Shown here: positions 1 to 7,205 of the stretch, piece by piece
Position numbering within the stretch: the stretch's first letter is position 1
Layout of the letters: each line of letters begins with the position of its first letter
Program-made: the position numbers and the translations under genes
NCBI RefSeq assembly: GCF_900104095.1
Contig: NZ_FNJO01000013.1
Coordinates: 115,173-179,172 of the forward strand
Direction of reading: 5' to 3'
Source of the DNA: Ralstonia sp. 25mfcol4.1
Lineage (GTDB): Bacteria; Pseudomonadota; Gammaproteobacteria; Burkholderiales; Burkholderiaceae
Length of the DNA: 64,000 bases
The notes under the pieces: generated by a model
Database searches by the model: none
What the model was told of the DNA's origin: nothing
What the model saw: the letters and a program-made list of their open reading frames with translations, nothing else

Positions 1-43
1 CGCCGCGACGAACGTGCTGGCCGAACTTGCGAAGCTGCAGTAA
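1..43 (+). CDS. 3' end of an unidentified upstream gene
   Basis: The last 13 codons of an open frame run from the window edge and end in TAA at 41-43. The readable C-terminus is ATNVLAELAKLQ, which is too short to assign a family. It ends 9 bases before the next start codon, and the Shine-Dalgarno-like AAGGAG of the next gene overlaps the stop region. The two genes are therefore probably co-transcribed. Confidence 0.5.
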   Translation, partial: AATNVLAELAKLQ

Positions 44-52
44 GGAGCCGAC

Positions 53-1123
53 ATGAGTGAAGCACCAAGGCGGTGGCAGCGTAAGCCGGACGGCAGCAAT
101 TGGGGGGAATTTGGTCCAAACGATCAGCGTGGGCGCATGAACCTCGTGGATCGCACCAAGGTACTGCAAGGCGTCGCGGAAGTTCGCGAAGGCATTACGT
201 TCTGCCTTTCGCTTCCCCTCGATTATCCCGGCGGCCAAACCATGAACGCGCGTCGGCAGCCACCCCGGCGCTTCGCCGTCCTTCGGGATGGAAAGAGCGC
301 CGGGCAGCAGGGTTTCTGCTGGTCGTATCGTTCCGAGGATCCCGATCTGACAGACGTGGTCAATGACGATGTCGTGCTCATGAGCCTGCAGTATTCAACG
401 CAGTGGGACAGCCTGGCACACGTGGGCAGTCATTTCGATGCCGACGGAGACGGCAGCGACGAAGCCGTCTTCTACAACGGCTTTCGCGCTGGCGAGGACA
501 TCAGAGCCGGTGTCGAGACTCAAGCGCCCGAGGCGTGGGCAAGATACGAGAACCCGGAAGCGCGCGCGTTGAGTATCGCCGTCCTTGCCGAGCACGGTGC
601 CCAAGGGCGCGGCGTCATGATCGACATCGAGCGCCACATCGGACGCAAACGACAAGCTGTGGGCTACGAACAGCTCATGCGCATTCTGGAAGCAGATAAC
701 GTCACCGTCGAGCCGGGCGATATGGTCTGTCTCCATACCGGGTTCGCTGACACGTTGCTATCGATGAACAAGTCGCCCGATCTCAAGGTACTTCACGAAT
801 CCGGAACCGGACTGGACGGCTACGACGCGAAGCTGCTCAATTGGATCACCGACTCGCGCCTGGCATGCCTGCTGGCAGACAATCCCGCCGTGGAGCTGGT
901 TGTGCCGAAACCGCTAACGCCCTCCCCGATTCGCGGGCCACGACTGCCGCTGCACGAACATTGCCTGTTCAAGAATGGCATTCACCTCGGCGAGCTGTGG
1001 CATTTGACACCATTGGCCTACTGGCTGCGCGAGAACAATCGTAGCCGCTTCCTGCTGACAGCACCGCCTCTGCGCCTTCCCGGTGCAGTCGGGTCGCCCG
1101 CGACGCCGATCGCAACCGTCTAA
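53..1123 (+). CDS. Putative cyclase / kynurenine-formamidase-like metal-dependent hydrolase
   Basis: A 356-residue protein of the putative cyclase family (Cyclase, PF04199), which includes kynurenine formamidase and isatin hydrolase. The metal-site region is visible as QWDSLAHVGSHFDADG around residues 121-136, corresponding to the family HxGTHxDxPxH signature. A GVMIDIERH stretch lies near residue 193 and a C-terminal HEHCLF segment near 305. No signal peptide is seen, so it should be cytoplasmic. AAGGAG lies 5 bases upstream of the ATG. It is followed 28 bases later by a Bug-type solute receptor, an arrangement common in Burkholderiales where hydrolase and receptor serve one unknown acid substrate. 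The substrate cannot be read from the sequence. Confidence 0.75.
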   Translation: MSEAPRRWQRKPDGSNWGEFGPNDQRGRMNLVDRTKVLQGVAEVREGITFCLSLPLDYPGGQTMNARRQPPRRFAVLRDGKSAGQQGFCWSYRSEDPDLTDVVNDDVVLMSLQYSTQWDSLAHVGSHFDADGDGSDEAVFYNGFRAGEDIRAGVETQAPEAWARYENPEARALSIAVLAEHGAQGRGVMIDIERHIGRKRQAVGYEQLMRILEADNVTVEPGDMVCLHTGFADTLLSMNKSPDLKVLHESGTGLDGYDAKLLNWITDSRLACLLADNPAVELVVPKPLTPSPIRGPRLPLHEHCLFKNGIHLGELWHLTPLAYWLRENNRSRFLLTAPPLRLPGAVGSPATPIATV

Positions 1124-1151
1124 TACAAAACTACGGACTCCGGAGACAAGA

Positions 1152-2117
1152 ATGTTCAAGCCAGTTATCGGCGCCATTGCCAGCCTGACACTGCTGTGTG
1201 CCACCACCTGCGCCAGCGCCGCCTATCCCGATCATCCCATTCGCCTTGTCGTCCCATATCCGGCAGGCGGGGCGGCTGATACGGTCGCCCGGATTATCGC
1301 TGCCCCTCTGGGTACCAAGCTGGGCCAAACCATTGTCGTCGACAACCGCCCCGGCGCAAGTGGAGTGATTGGTGCCGGCGCTGTCGCCAAGGCCGCGCCG
1401 GACGGTTATACCCTGCTGCTGGACGCTACCGCTCATTCGGTCAACCCTAGTCTGCAACCGAAGCTTCCTTACGATACCGCGAAGGACTTCGCTCCCATCT
1501 CACTCGTGGTACTAGTGCCCAACCTTCTGGTGGTGCCACCGAATTCTCCGTTCAACTCGCCCAAGGACATCGTGGCGCGTGCGAAGGCTACGCCTGGGAA
1601 GCTCACCTATGCGTCCGCGGGCTCGGGCACCGCTCAGCACCTGGCCGCAGAACTGTTCCGTCAACAGTCCGGGCTGAATATGCTGCACGTACCCTACAAG
1701 GGCGGTGCACCAGCGTTGAGCGACCTGATGGGCGGTCAGGTAGATATGATGTTCAGCAACATGGCGGCGTCTTACCCACTGGTCTCCGGCAAGAAGCTGA
1801 AGGTACTGGCGACCACAGGCGCGAAGCGGTCTCCCGCGCTCCCAGATGTCCCGACCATCGCTGAATCCGGGCTGCCGGGCTACCAGGTCTATGAGTGGAA
1901 CGGCTTGTTCGCGCCTGCCGGCACTTCCGTCGATATCATCGACAAGATCAACAAGGCAACCATCGAGGTCCTGACACAACCCGCCGTCAAGGAACGTCTC
2001 GCGGCAATCGGCGCGGAAGCTTCTGGCGATAAGCCCCAGGAATTCCGAAAGTTCCTTGATGCGGAGCGCGAAAAATGGGCGACAGTCATTAAACAGGGCA
2101 ATATTCGCGCGGAATGA
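1152..2117 (+). CDS. Bug/TctC-family tripartite tricarboxylate transporter receptor
   Basis: A 321-residue periplasmic solute-binding protein of the Bug (Bordetella uptake gene)/TctC family. The start at 1152 is chosen because GGAGACA precedes it and a Sec signal peptide follows (MFKPVIGAIASL to CASA|AYPDHP). A longer in-frame start at 1083 would lie inside the upstream gene. Family hallmarks are PIRLVVPYPAGG after the signal, DNRPGASG, AAPDGYTLL, FAPISLV, MLHVPYKGGAPALSDLMGGQVDMMF and LPDVPTIAESG. No TctA/TctB membrane partners are nearby, as is usual for orphan Bug receptors. The ligand is probably an organic or aromatic acid, possibly related to the substrate of the upstream hydrolase (inference). 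Confidence 0.9.
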   Translation: MFKPVIGAIASLTLLCATTCASAAYPDHPIRLVVPYPAGGAADTVARIIAAPLGTKLGQTIVVDNRPGASGVIGAGAVAKAAPDGYTLLLDATAHSVNPSLQPKLPYDTAKDFAPISLVVLVPNLLVVPPNSPFNSPKDIVARAKATPGKLTYASAGSGTAQHLAAELFRQQSGLNMLHVPYKGGAPALSDLMGGQVDMMFSNMAASYPLVSGKKLKVLATTGAKRSPALPDVPTIAESGLPGYQVYEWNGLFAPAGTSVDIIDKINKATIEVLTQPAVKERLAAIGAEASGDKPQEFRKFLDAEREKWATVIKQGNIRAE

Positions 2118-2310
2118 TGTCGGATCTGCGAAGGGCACTGCGCGGATCGCCGATGGCCGGTACGCCAGTCGTCAGGGCCATTGGGATCGTCGCTTCTTTC
2201 GCCCCGATGACATGACGCACGGATCCGGGATGAATTGACCGCGCACGCGAGCGACGTGTTTGGGGCGATGGCGTTCAGGACAGACCGCGCGGATCACGAC
2301 AGCCGGAAGC

Positions 2311-2340
2311 AAAACAGCCGACCAATCGGTCGGCTGTTTT
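2311..2340. terminator. Symmetric intrinsic terminator after the Bug receptor gene
   Basis: A perfect 13-bp inverted repeat (AAAACAGCCGACC / GGTCGGCTGTTTT) with a 4-base AATC loop. The arms begin with an A run and end with a T run, so the structure can terminate transcription in both directions. It sits between the rightward receptor gene and the leftward small gene at 2416-2706. Nothing else is recognisable in the intergenic stretch 2118-2415. Confidence 0.8.
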
Positions 2341-2415
2341 CTTGAGAAGCCGCGGAAGGCTTGCGGAAAGTTCGGCTCGAATGACTACCCTTCCGCCCGC
2401 CTTGCTCACGCCGCC

Positions 2416-2706
2416 TTACTGCTTCGTGGCGGTGGAGGCCGGCGCCACCTTCTCAGTTGCGACGGGGCTGGCCTTCGCACCGGCAGGAGCAGCAGCCTTC
2501 GCCGGGCTTGCCTTGGTGGCCTTGGCGTGCGCGGTAGCGTGCTTGTGGGTAGCGGTCTTGGCAGGAGCCTTCACAGCGGGAGCCGTAGCGGCTTGCGCAG
2601 CCGGAGCGGCAGGTGCCGGGGCCGCAGCGGGAGCCGGGGCAGCGCCTTGAGCAAAGGCGGCGCCGGTGATGGCGAGGGAGGCGATGGCGGCGGACAGCTT
2701 CTTCAT
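2416..2706 (-). CDS. Small secreted Ala/Pro/Lys-rich protein of unknown function
   Basis: A 96-residue protein starting at 2706 (AGAAGG ribosome-binding site just upstream). A Sec signal peptide, MKKLSAAIASLAITGAAFA|QG, is followed by a low-complexity region made almost only of Ala, Pro, Lys, Thr and His, with runs such as APAPAAAPAP and KTATHKHATAHAKATKA. No folded domain or catalytic motif is visible. Similar short Ala/Lys/His-rich exported proteins are common and unassigned in Cupriavidus and Ralstonia. The intergenic stretch 2707-2980 behind its start shows no other gene. Confidence 0.6.
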   Translation of the reverse strand: MKKLSAAIASLAITGAAFAQGAAPAPAAAPAPAAPAAQAATAPAVKAPAKTATHKHATAHAKATKASPAKAAAPAGAKASPVATEKVAPASTATKQ

Positions 2707-2980
2707 GATGAATCCTTCTCTCAGGTTAGAGGCACAGCAAGTTGCCGTGCTCGCCCGTAAAAACGACCCGCGTTGATTTAGCGTTGACCAGGAGGTTGTG
2801 ACAAACCGTAAGGGATGTTTCCGCAAACCCTAACCCGGGGTCGTCTGTCTCGACCCGAGAAGCATGCCGGCGTGCTGGCTTCGAAGGCGCTGCAGGGTGG
2901 CAAGATCTTGCGCGCGAAGCGCGTCCGGATAGTTCACTGTCCCTAGGGCCGGCACACCGCTGCACCGGCTGACCAGAGCG

Positions 2981-3763
2981 TCAGGAGCCTCCAAACCAGT
3001 TGTAACCTTGGTCTACCCAATAGCCGCCCGGAAAGGTGTTGGTCACGAACAGTTCCATGATGTGCTTGGGATTCTTGTATCCGAGCTTGGTCGGCATCCG
3101 GAGCTTCATCGGGAAGCCGTACTTTGGCGGCAGGCGCTCACCGTCGTACGTAAACGTCAGCAAAGTCTGGGGATGCAGCGCCGTGGCCATGTCGATGCTT
3201 TCGTAGTAATCATCGGCGCAGCGGAACCCTACGTACTTTGCCGTGGTATCGGCGCCGATGCGCTGCAGGAAGCCGGAAAACGGCGTGCCGCCCCAGCGCC
3301 CGATGGCGCTCCAGCCTTCCACGCAGATATGGCGCGTGATCTGTTCGGCCTGGGGCAGCGCGTAAAGCTCCTCCAGGGTCCAGCTCTTCTTGTCCTGCAC
3401 CATCCCGCCGATCTTCAACCGGAAGTCGTCGCCGTTCACCACGGTAACTTCATCGATCCCGTAGAACGCGTTGAACGGGAAAGGTCGCGTGATATCAGAT
3501 TCGGTATAGGTCGGCGCCAGGCGGTTGGGATCGAAGAGCCACGCCTGCACGCGGTCGTTCATGCGCGACACCCGCGACAGAAACGTTTCTACCGAGGCTT
3601 CGTCGGTCAGGCTGCAGCCAGTCAGCATGGCCAGCCCGCCAAGCGTAAGGATGCGCTTGCCGAACAGGCGCCGCGCCGGAGCGTCGAGTTCGCGCCGCAC
3701 ATCGATAACAAGCGACTCGCGGTCGATGGCCATGGGTCTGGAAGACTTGGGGTTCACGTTCAT
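2981..3763 (-). CDS. YedY/MsrP-like molybdopterin oxidoreductase (YedY1 type)
   Basis: A 260-residue protein of the sulfite-oxidase/MsrP fold (Oxidored_molyb). The N-terminal export region carries an Arg-Arg pair (ARRLFGKRILTLGG) and a lipobox-like LTGC, consistent with Tat export and possible lipidation. The conserved cysteine expected to ligate molybdenum lies in RHICVEGWSAIGRW near residue 147. Further family segments are FRCADDYYESIDM and PKYGFPMKLRMPTKLGYKNPKHI. Proteins of this family reduce oxidised methionine in periplasmic proteins. It lies 13 bases downstream of a b-type cytochrome gene, and further upstream in the same direction is a methionine-rich repeat protein, its likely repair substrate. 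The in-frame Met at residue 11 is an alternative start. Confidence 0.85.
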   Translation of the reverse strand: MNVNPKSSRPMAIDRESLVIDVRRELDAPARRLFGKRILTLGGLAMLTGCSLTDEASVETFLSRVSRMNDRVQAWLFDPNRLAPTYTESDITRPFPFNAFYGIDEVTVVNGDDFRLKIGGMVQDKKSWTLEELYALPQAEQITRHICVEGWSAIGRWGGTPFSGFLQRIGADTTAKYVGFRCADDYYESIDMATALHPQTLLTFTYDGERLPPKYGFPMKLRMPTKLGYKNPKHIMELFVTNTFPGGYWVDQGYNWFGGS

Positions 3764-3776
3764 GCTCCAGGTTGGA

Positions 3777-4403
3777 TCAGCGTCCGCGGATCATCGTCAG
3801 CAGGCTGCGCGGCACCAGCGCCACCATGACCATGTGCAGCACCACAAAGGCGGCAAGCAGCGCCATGGCGCAAAAATGGACCACGCGCGCGAAGTCGTAG
3901 CCGCCCATCATCTCGCGCAGCAGGGGAAACTGCACGGGCTTCCAGATCGCAATGCCCGACAGCACGAGCACCAGCAGCACCACCATCACCAGGAGATAGG
4001 CGAGCTTCTGCACCGCGTTGTAGTGGCTGAGGTCGGCGTGAGACAGGCGCCCGCGCAACGCGGCGCTCAGGTCCTCCAGCACTGCACGCGGCCCCAGTGG
4101 AAAGAACTTGCGGGCAAAGCGGCCCGTGGCGAGGTTCATCGCCAGATAAAAGATGCCGTTGAAGAACAGCAGCCACATGGCCGCGAAATGCCATTGCAGC
4201 GCGCCGCCCAGCCATCCGCCCAGCGTGATGTCGCCCGGAAAGCGAAACGGTGGGAACACCGGCGAAGCGTTGTAGATGCGCCAGCCGGACAGCATCATGA
4301 CCAGGGCCGCCAGCGCATTGAGCCAGTGCGTGATACGCACCCAGCCCGGCTGGATCTTGCGTGGGGCGACGCGAGCGTTGACTGCGTCATGCGAGAGTGC
4401 CAT
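3777..4403 (-). CDS. Cytochrome b561-like membrane protein, electron donor to the molybdoenzyme (YedZ1-like)
   Basis: A 208-residue membrane protein of the cytochrome b/b6 (Ni_hydr_CYTB) type with four hydrophobic segments: about residues 25-45, 68-90, 128-150 and 172-196. Candidate haem ligands are His in RITHWLN (about residue 26), LQWHFAAMW, ARVVHFCAM and VVLHMVMV. Its position between a periplasmic methionine-rich protein and a YedY-type reductase suggests it passes quinol electrons to the reductase. It is therefore a functional YedZ analogue rather than a YedZ (DUF ferric-reductase-like) homologue; this role is inferred from context. Confidence 0.8.
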   Translation of the reverse strand: MALSHDAVNARVAPRKIQPGWVRITHWLNALAALVMMLSGWRIYNASPVFPPFRFPGDITLGGWLGGALQWHFAAMWLLFFNGIFYLAMNLATGRFARKFFPLGPRAVLEDLSAALRGRLSHADLSHYNAVQKLAYLLVMVVLLVLVLSGIAIWKPVQFPLLREMMGGYDFARVVHFCAMALLAAFVVLHMVMVALVPRSLLTMIRGR

Positions 4404-4484
4404 TTCGCCCTCCTCCAGAACCTGAAACCGGGCACCGTGGGCGACTGCTTGCCGCCACCGGCGCCTGGCCGAAATTGCCCAGCG

Positions 4485-4724
4485 TTACTTGCCCATCTTG
4501 TCGTGCGACTTCGGCTTGGCCATCTTGTCCTTGGACATGTTGTCCTTCGCCATGCCGTCCTTGGACATCGCATCCTTCGACATTGCATCCTTCGACGTAC
4601 TCTCCTTGGCCATCGAATCCTTCGACATGGCGTCCTTGGACATGGCCCCACCGGTCTGGGCGAATGCTGCCGTGCCACCCAGCATGAGCATTGCGGAAAC
4701 AACGGCGATTGCGATCCTGTTCAT
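4485..4724 (-). CDS. mrpX: Methionine-rich MXKDX pentapeptide-repeat periplasmic protein (MrpX-like)
   Basis: A 79-residue protein with a clear Sec signal peptide (MNRIAIAVVSAMLMLGGTAAFA|QTGG). The mature part is nine tandem pentads of MSKDx/MAKxx type: MSKDA, MSKDS, MAKES, TSKDA, MSKDA, MSKDG, MAKDN, MSKDK, MAKPK. It ends SHDKMGK. The mature region holds nine methionines and no cysteine. It matches the pentapeptide MXKDX-repeat family. In the Azospira chlorine-response system the equivalent MrpX is a sacrificial methionine pool that reacts with hypochlorite and is re-reduced by YedY1. A sigma-factor promoter (GTAACC-N16-CGAA) lies about 118-143 bases upstream. The fourth pentad has Thr in place of Met. 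Confidence 0.85.
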   Translation of the reverse strand: MNRIAIAVVSAMLMLGGTAAFAQTGGAMSKDAMSKDSMAKESTSKDAMSKDAMSKDGMAKDNMSKDKMAKPKSHDKMGK

Positions 4725-4841
4725 GTTCGACTCCTCGTTACCTTGCGTTTGGACCGGGAGCGCCCCGGTTGACGAAACTCCGCGCCGCGCCGTGACCAGC
4801 GGGCACCAGATTCACACGGGATGTGTGCGTCTGGTGAGAAA

Positions 4842-4867
4842 TTCGACGCAGTGGCGCATCCGGTTAC
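4842..4867 (-). promoter_or_regulatory. SigF-type promoter GTAACC-N16-CGAA driving mrpX
   Basis: Read leftward, GTAACC (4867-4862) and CGAA (4845-4842) are separated by exactly 16 bases. This equals the consensus described for SigF/NrsF-type ECF sigma factors and is duplicated on the opposite strand 112 bases away. It would start transcription near 4835, giving the mrpX mRNA a leader of about 110 bases. Confidence 0.75.
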
Positions 4868-4978
4868 AGCGCCCTGGAAATTTTTTCTGGCCGGGTTGGA
4901 CATGACAGTGCCGAAGCGACTCGCAACACACACAAAGGCCGCCGCAGCGTAGAATTCGCGCAACTCAACGTAGCCCGT

Positions 4979-5004
4979 GTAACCAACGCGACCGATGGAG
5001 CGAA
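4979..5004 (+). promoter_or_regulatory. SigF-type promoter GTAACC-N16-CGAA in front of the sigma-factor gene
   Basis: GTAACC (4979-4984), 16 bases, then CGAA (5001-5004). Hexamer, spacing and tetramer are identical to the divergent mrpX promoter, pointing to autoregulation of the sigma/anti-sigma pair. The -10 element lies inside the first codons of the longest sigma-factor reading frame (ATG at 4995). A transcript starting near 5011 would therefore lack that ATG. Confidence 0.65.
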
Positions 5005-5567
5005 CTGTCGAACAGGATCTGTTAAAACGGCGGGAGTCTCGCCTGCTCGACCTGTTTACAGGTGGACTGGCGGGCAACCAAGGGGCATACGCGCAATTTC
5101 TCACCGAGCTGTCCGCAATGCTGCGCGGCTATTTCCGTAATCGGCTGCCGCAGCAGGCGGGGGATGTCGAAGACCTGACCCAGGAAGTGCTGCTGGCTGT
5201 CCACAACGCGCGCCACACTTACCTGCCGGGACAGCCCCTGACGGCCTGGGTGCACGCGATTGCCCGGTACAAGCTCGCGGATCATTTTCGTGCGCATGGG
5301 CGTCAAGATGCGCTGAACGACCCGCTGGACGCAGCGCAGGACATCGCAGCGGCACCCGACCTGGAGCCGGCGCAGGCGAAGCGCGATTTGAGCCTGCTGC
5401 TGGACCAGCTGCCGGATCGTCAGCGCCTGCCGATCGTGCACGTCAAGCTGGAAGGGCTATCGGTCAGCGAAACCGCGCGGTTGACCGGCATGTCGGAATC
5501 GGCGGTAAAGGTGGGCGTGCATCGCGGGCTGAAGGCGCTCGCGGCAAAGATTCGAGGAACACGATGA
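4995..5567 (+). CDS. sigF: ECF RNA polymerase sigma factor, SigF type
   Basis: Up to 190 residues. Sigma-70 region 2 spans about residues 25-95, with the DVEDLTQEVLLAVHNARHTY core-binding motif and LTAWVHAIARYKLADHFR. Region 4 spans about 125-185, with LSVSETARLTGMSESAVKVGVHRGLKAL as helix-turn-helix. The partner gene downstream is an NrsF-type membrane anti-sigma factor and overlaps by 4 bases (ATGA), so the two are translationally coupled. The start is uncertain. ATG 4995 is the only ATG before region 2, but the predicted autoregulatory promoter overlaps it. A shorter product starting after GGGAG (about 5032-5036), for example at CTG 5043, would still keep the whole sigma fold. Confidence 0.9.
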   Translation: MERTVEQDLLKRRESRLLDLFTGGLAGNQGAYAQFLTELSAMLRGYFRNRLPQQAGDVEDLTQEVLLAVHNARHTYLPGQPLTAWVHAIARYKLADHFRAHGRQDALNDPLDAAQDIAAAPDLEPAQAKRDLSLLLDQLPDRQRLPIVHVKLEGLSVSETARLTGMSESAVKVGVHRGLKALAAKIRGTR

Positions 5568-6205
5568 ACACGGACGACCTGATTTCCATGCTGGCCACCG
5601 GCGTCGCGCCAGTCGACCGACACGCGGTCGGCCGCCGTTTCGGCATCGCCCTCGCTGTAGGGGCAGCCATGGCGCTATTGCTGCTGTCCATCACGCTGCA
5701 TTTCCGTGCCGACCTGGCCGAAGTCGCCGGCACGCCGCTTTTCTGGGCCAAGGTGGCACTGCCGCTGTCGCTGCTGCTGGGCGCATTGTGGATGGTGACG
5801 CGGCTCGCGCGTCCCGGCATGGGCACCGCCGCCGGCTGGCCCGGCATTTCATTGCCGTTCGCCGCGGTGTGGCTTGGTGCGGCCTATGTGCTGGCCGGCA
5901 CGCCGGCTGGCGAACGCACTGCGGCAATACTCGGACAAACCTGGCGCGTCTGCCCGTTCGCGATTGCCATGCTGTCCGTGCCCGTGTTCATCGCCATCTT
6001 CTGGGCATTGCGCGGGCTGGCGCCCACGCGGCTGCGGCTGGCCGGCGCGGTGGGCGGCCTGCTGTCTGGCGCGCTCGCCACGCTGGTCTACTGCCTGCAC
6101 TGCCCTGAGATGGGCGTGGCGTTCTGGGGCGTGTGGTACGTCCTCGGCATGCTGGTGCCCACCGCCATCGGCGCGTTGTTTGGGGAGCGTCTGCTTCGGT
6201 GGTAA
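5564..6205 (+). CDS. nrsF: NrsF-family (DUF1109) membrane anti-sigma factor
   Basis: A 213-residue integral membrane protein with six predicted hydrophobic segments, near residues 27-46, 62-80, 90-112, 128-150, 155-175 and 182-203. The N-terminus MNTDDLISMLATGVAPVD is typical of NrsF/DUF1109 proteins. Cysteines in RVCPFA and YCLHCPEMG are possible redox or metal-sensing residues, as in the Caulobacter NrsF. The start overlaps the sigma-factor stop by 4 bases. The role is to hold the sigma factor at the membrane until an oxidant or metal signal releases it, so that it activates its own operon and the mrpX-cytochrome-yedY operon. Confidence 0.88.
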   Translation: MNTDDLISMLATGVAPVDRHAVGRRFGIALAVGAAMALLLLSITLHFRADLAEVAGTPLFWAKVALPLSLLLGALWMVTRLARPGMGTAAGWPGISLPFAAVWLGAAYVLAGTPAGERTAAILGQTWRVCPFAIAMLSVPVFIAIFWALRGLAPTRLRLAGAVGGLLSGALATLVYCLHCPEMGVAFWGVWYVLGMLVPTAIGALFGERLLRW

Positions 6206-6314
6206 TGGAAGCTGTCGGTTCACCCAGAAACCCTGATCCCTATCCGGGCGCCCCACGCCGAGGGCCAGACGGCCATCCGATGCGCGCGCATCGCCAGGGG
6301 CGCTAGCTTGCCGC

Positions 6315-7070
6315 TCAGATTCCCTGTCCGCCAGACACTTCAATCCGCTGCGCATTGACCCAGCGGTTGTCCTCCGACAGCAGGCTGGCGATCATCGGAC
6401 CAATGTCTTCGGCCACTCCGACGCGTCCCAACGCCGTCATCCCGGCGAAGAACTGGTTGAATGCCGGAGTGTCGCGCACTGCACCGCCGAAGAAGTCCGT
6501 TTCAATCGCACCCGGCGCTACTGCGTTGACCGTGATCCTGCGCGGGCCAAGCTCCTTCGCCATGTAGACGGTGAGCACTTCCACGGCGCCCTTGACCGCG
6601 GCGTAGGCCGACCAACCTTCGGCGGATACGCGCGTCAGCCCCGTCGAGAGATTGACAATGTGGCCGCCATCTGCAAGCAGCGGCAGCATCGTCTGCGTGA
6701 GAAAGAACACCCCCTTGAAATGCACATTGACGAGCATGTCGAACGCCGCCTCGCGCATTTCGGCGATCGGCGCTACGTCGCCATGTCCCGCGTTGTTGAC
6801 AAGGTGGTCGAAGCTGTCGCGCTGCCAGGTGTGGCGCAGCACGGATCTCAGCCGTTCCGCGAAATCAGGGAACGTGGCGATATCGCCGGCATCGAGTTGC
6901 AGAGCCACCGCCTTGCGGCCCAGCTTCCCGATCTCCGTGACGACCGCGCTGGCCTCCGCTTCCCGGCTCCGGTAGGTGAGGATGACGTCCCCGCCCTTGC
7001 GGGCGATCGACAGGGCGGTGTTGCGGCCGAGGCCACGGCTGGCGCCGGTGACGAGAGAGATCGTGGTCAT
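6315..7070 (-). CDS. SDR-family NAD(P)-dependent oxidoreductase
   Basis: A 251-residue short-chain dehydrogenase/reductase starting at 7070 with AAGGAG 9 bases upstream. The Rossmann nucleotide site is TGASRGLG (residues 8-15). NNAGHGD follows near 97-103. The active site is the Ser in LSTGLT and the Tyr-Lys pair in SAYAAVKG near 160. The C-terminus ends WVNAQRIEVSGGQGI, as in the FabG-like classical SDRs. It is transcribed divergently from an AraC-type regulator 136-168 bases away, the usual arrangement for an SDR controlled by that regulator. The substrate is unknown. Confidence 0.85.
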   Translation of the reverse strand: MTTISLVTGASRGLGRNTALSIARKGGDVILTYRSREAEASAVVTEIGKLGRKAVALQLDAGDIATFPDFAERLRSVLRHTWQRDSFDHLVNNAGHGDVAPIAEMREAAFDMLVNVHFKGVFFLTQTMLPLLADGGHIVNLSTGLTRVSAEGWSAYAAVKGAVEVLTVYMAKELGPRRITVNAVAPGAIETDFFGGAVRDTPAFNQFFAGMTALGRVGVAEDIGPMIASLLSEDNRWVNAQRIEVSGGQGI

Positions 7071-7205
7071 GAGTACACTCCTTGGCGTGTGAGGGAAACC
7101 GGTGTCCATTCTGTTGTCTGGCACGCCTGAATCGCTTGCCTGAATCTCTTTGTTCCTTGCCTTTTCCTCCAAACGTGGTGTCCCAGTCGGTGGGAACCCG
7201 CTACG

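Noticed and set aside
2342..2826. Overlapping rightward frames across the small secreted-protein gene
   Set aside because: They are antisense shadows of an Ala/Pro-rich leftward gene with a clear signal peptide and ribosome-binding site.
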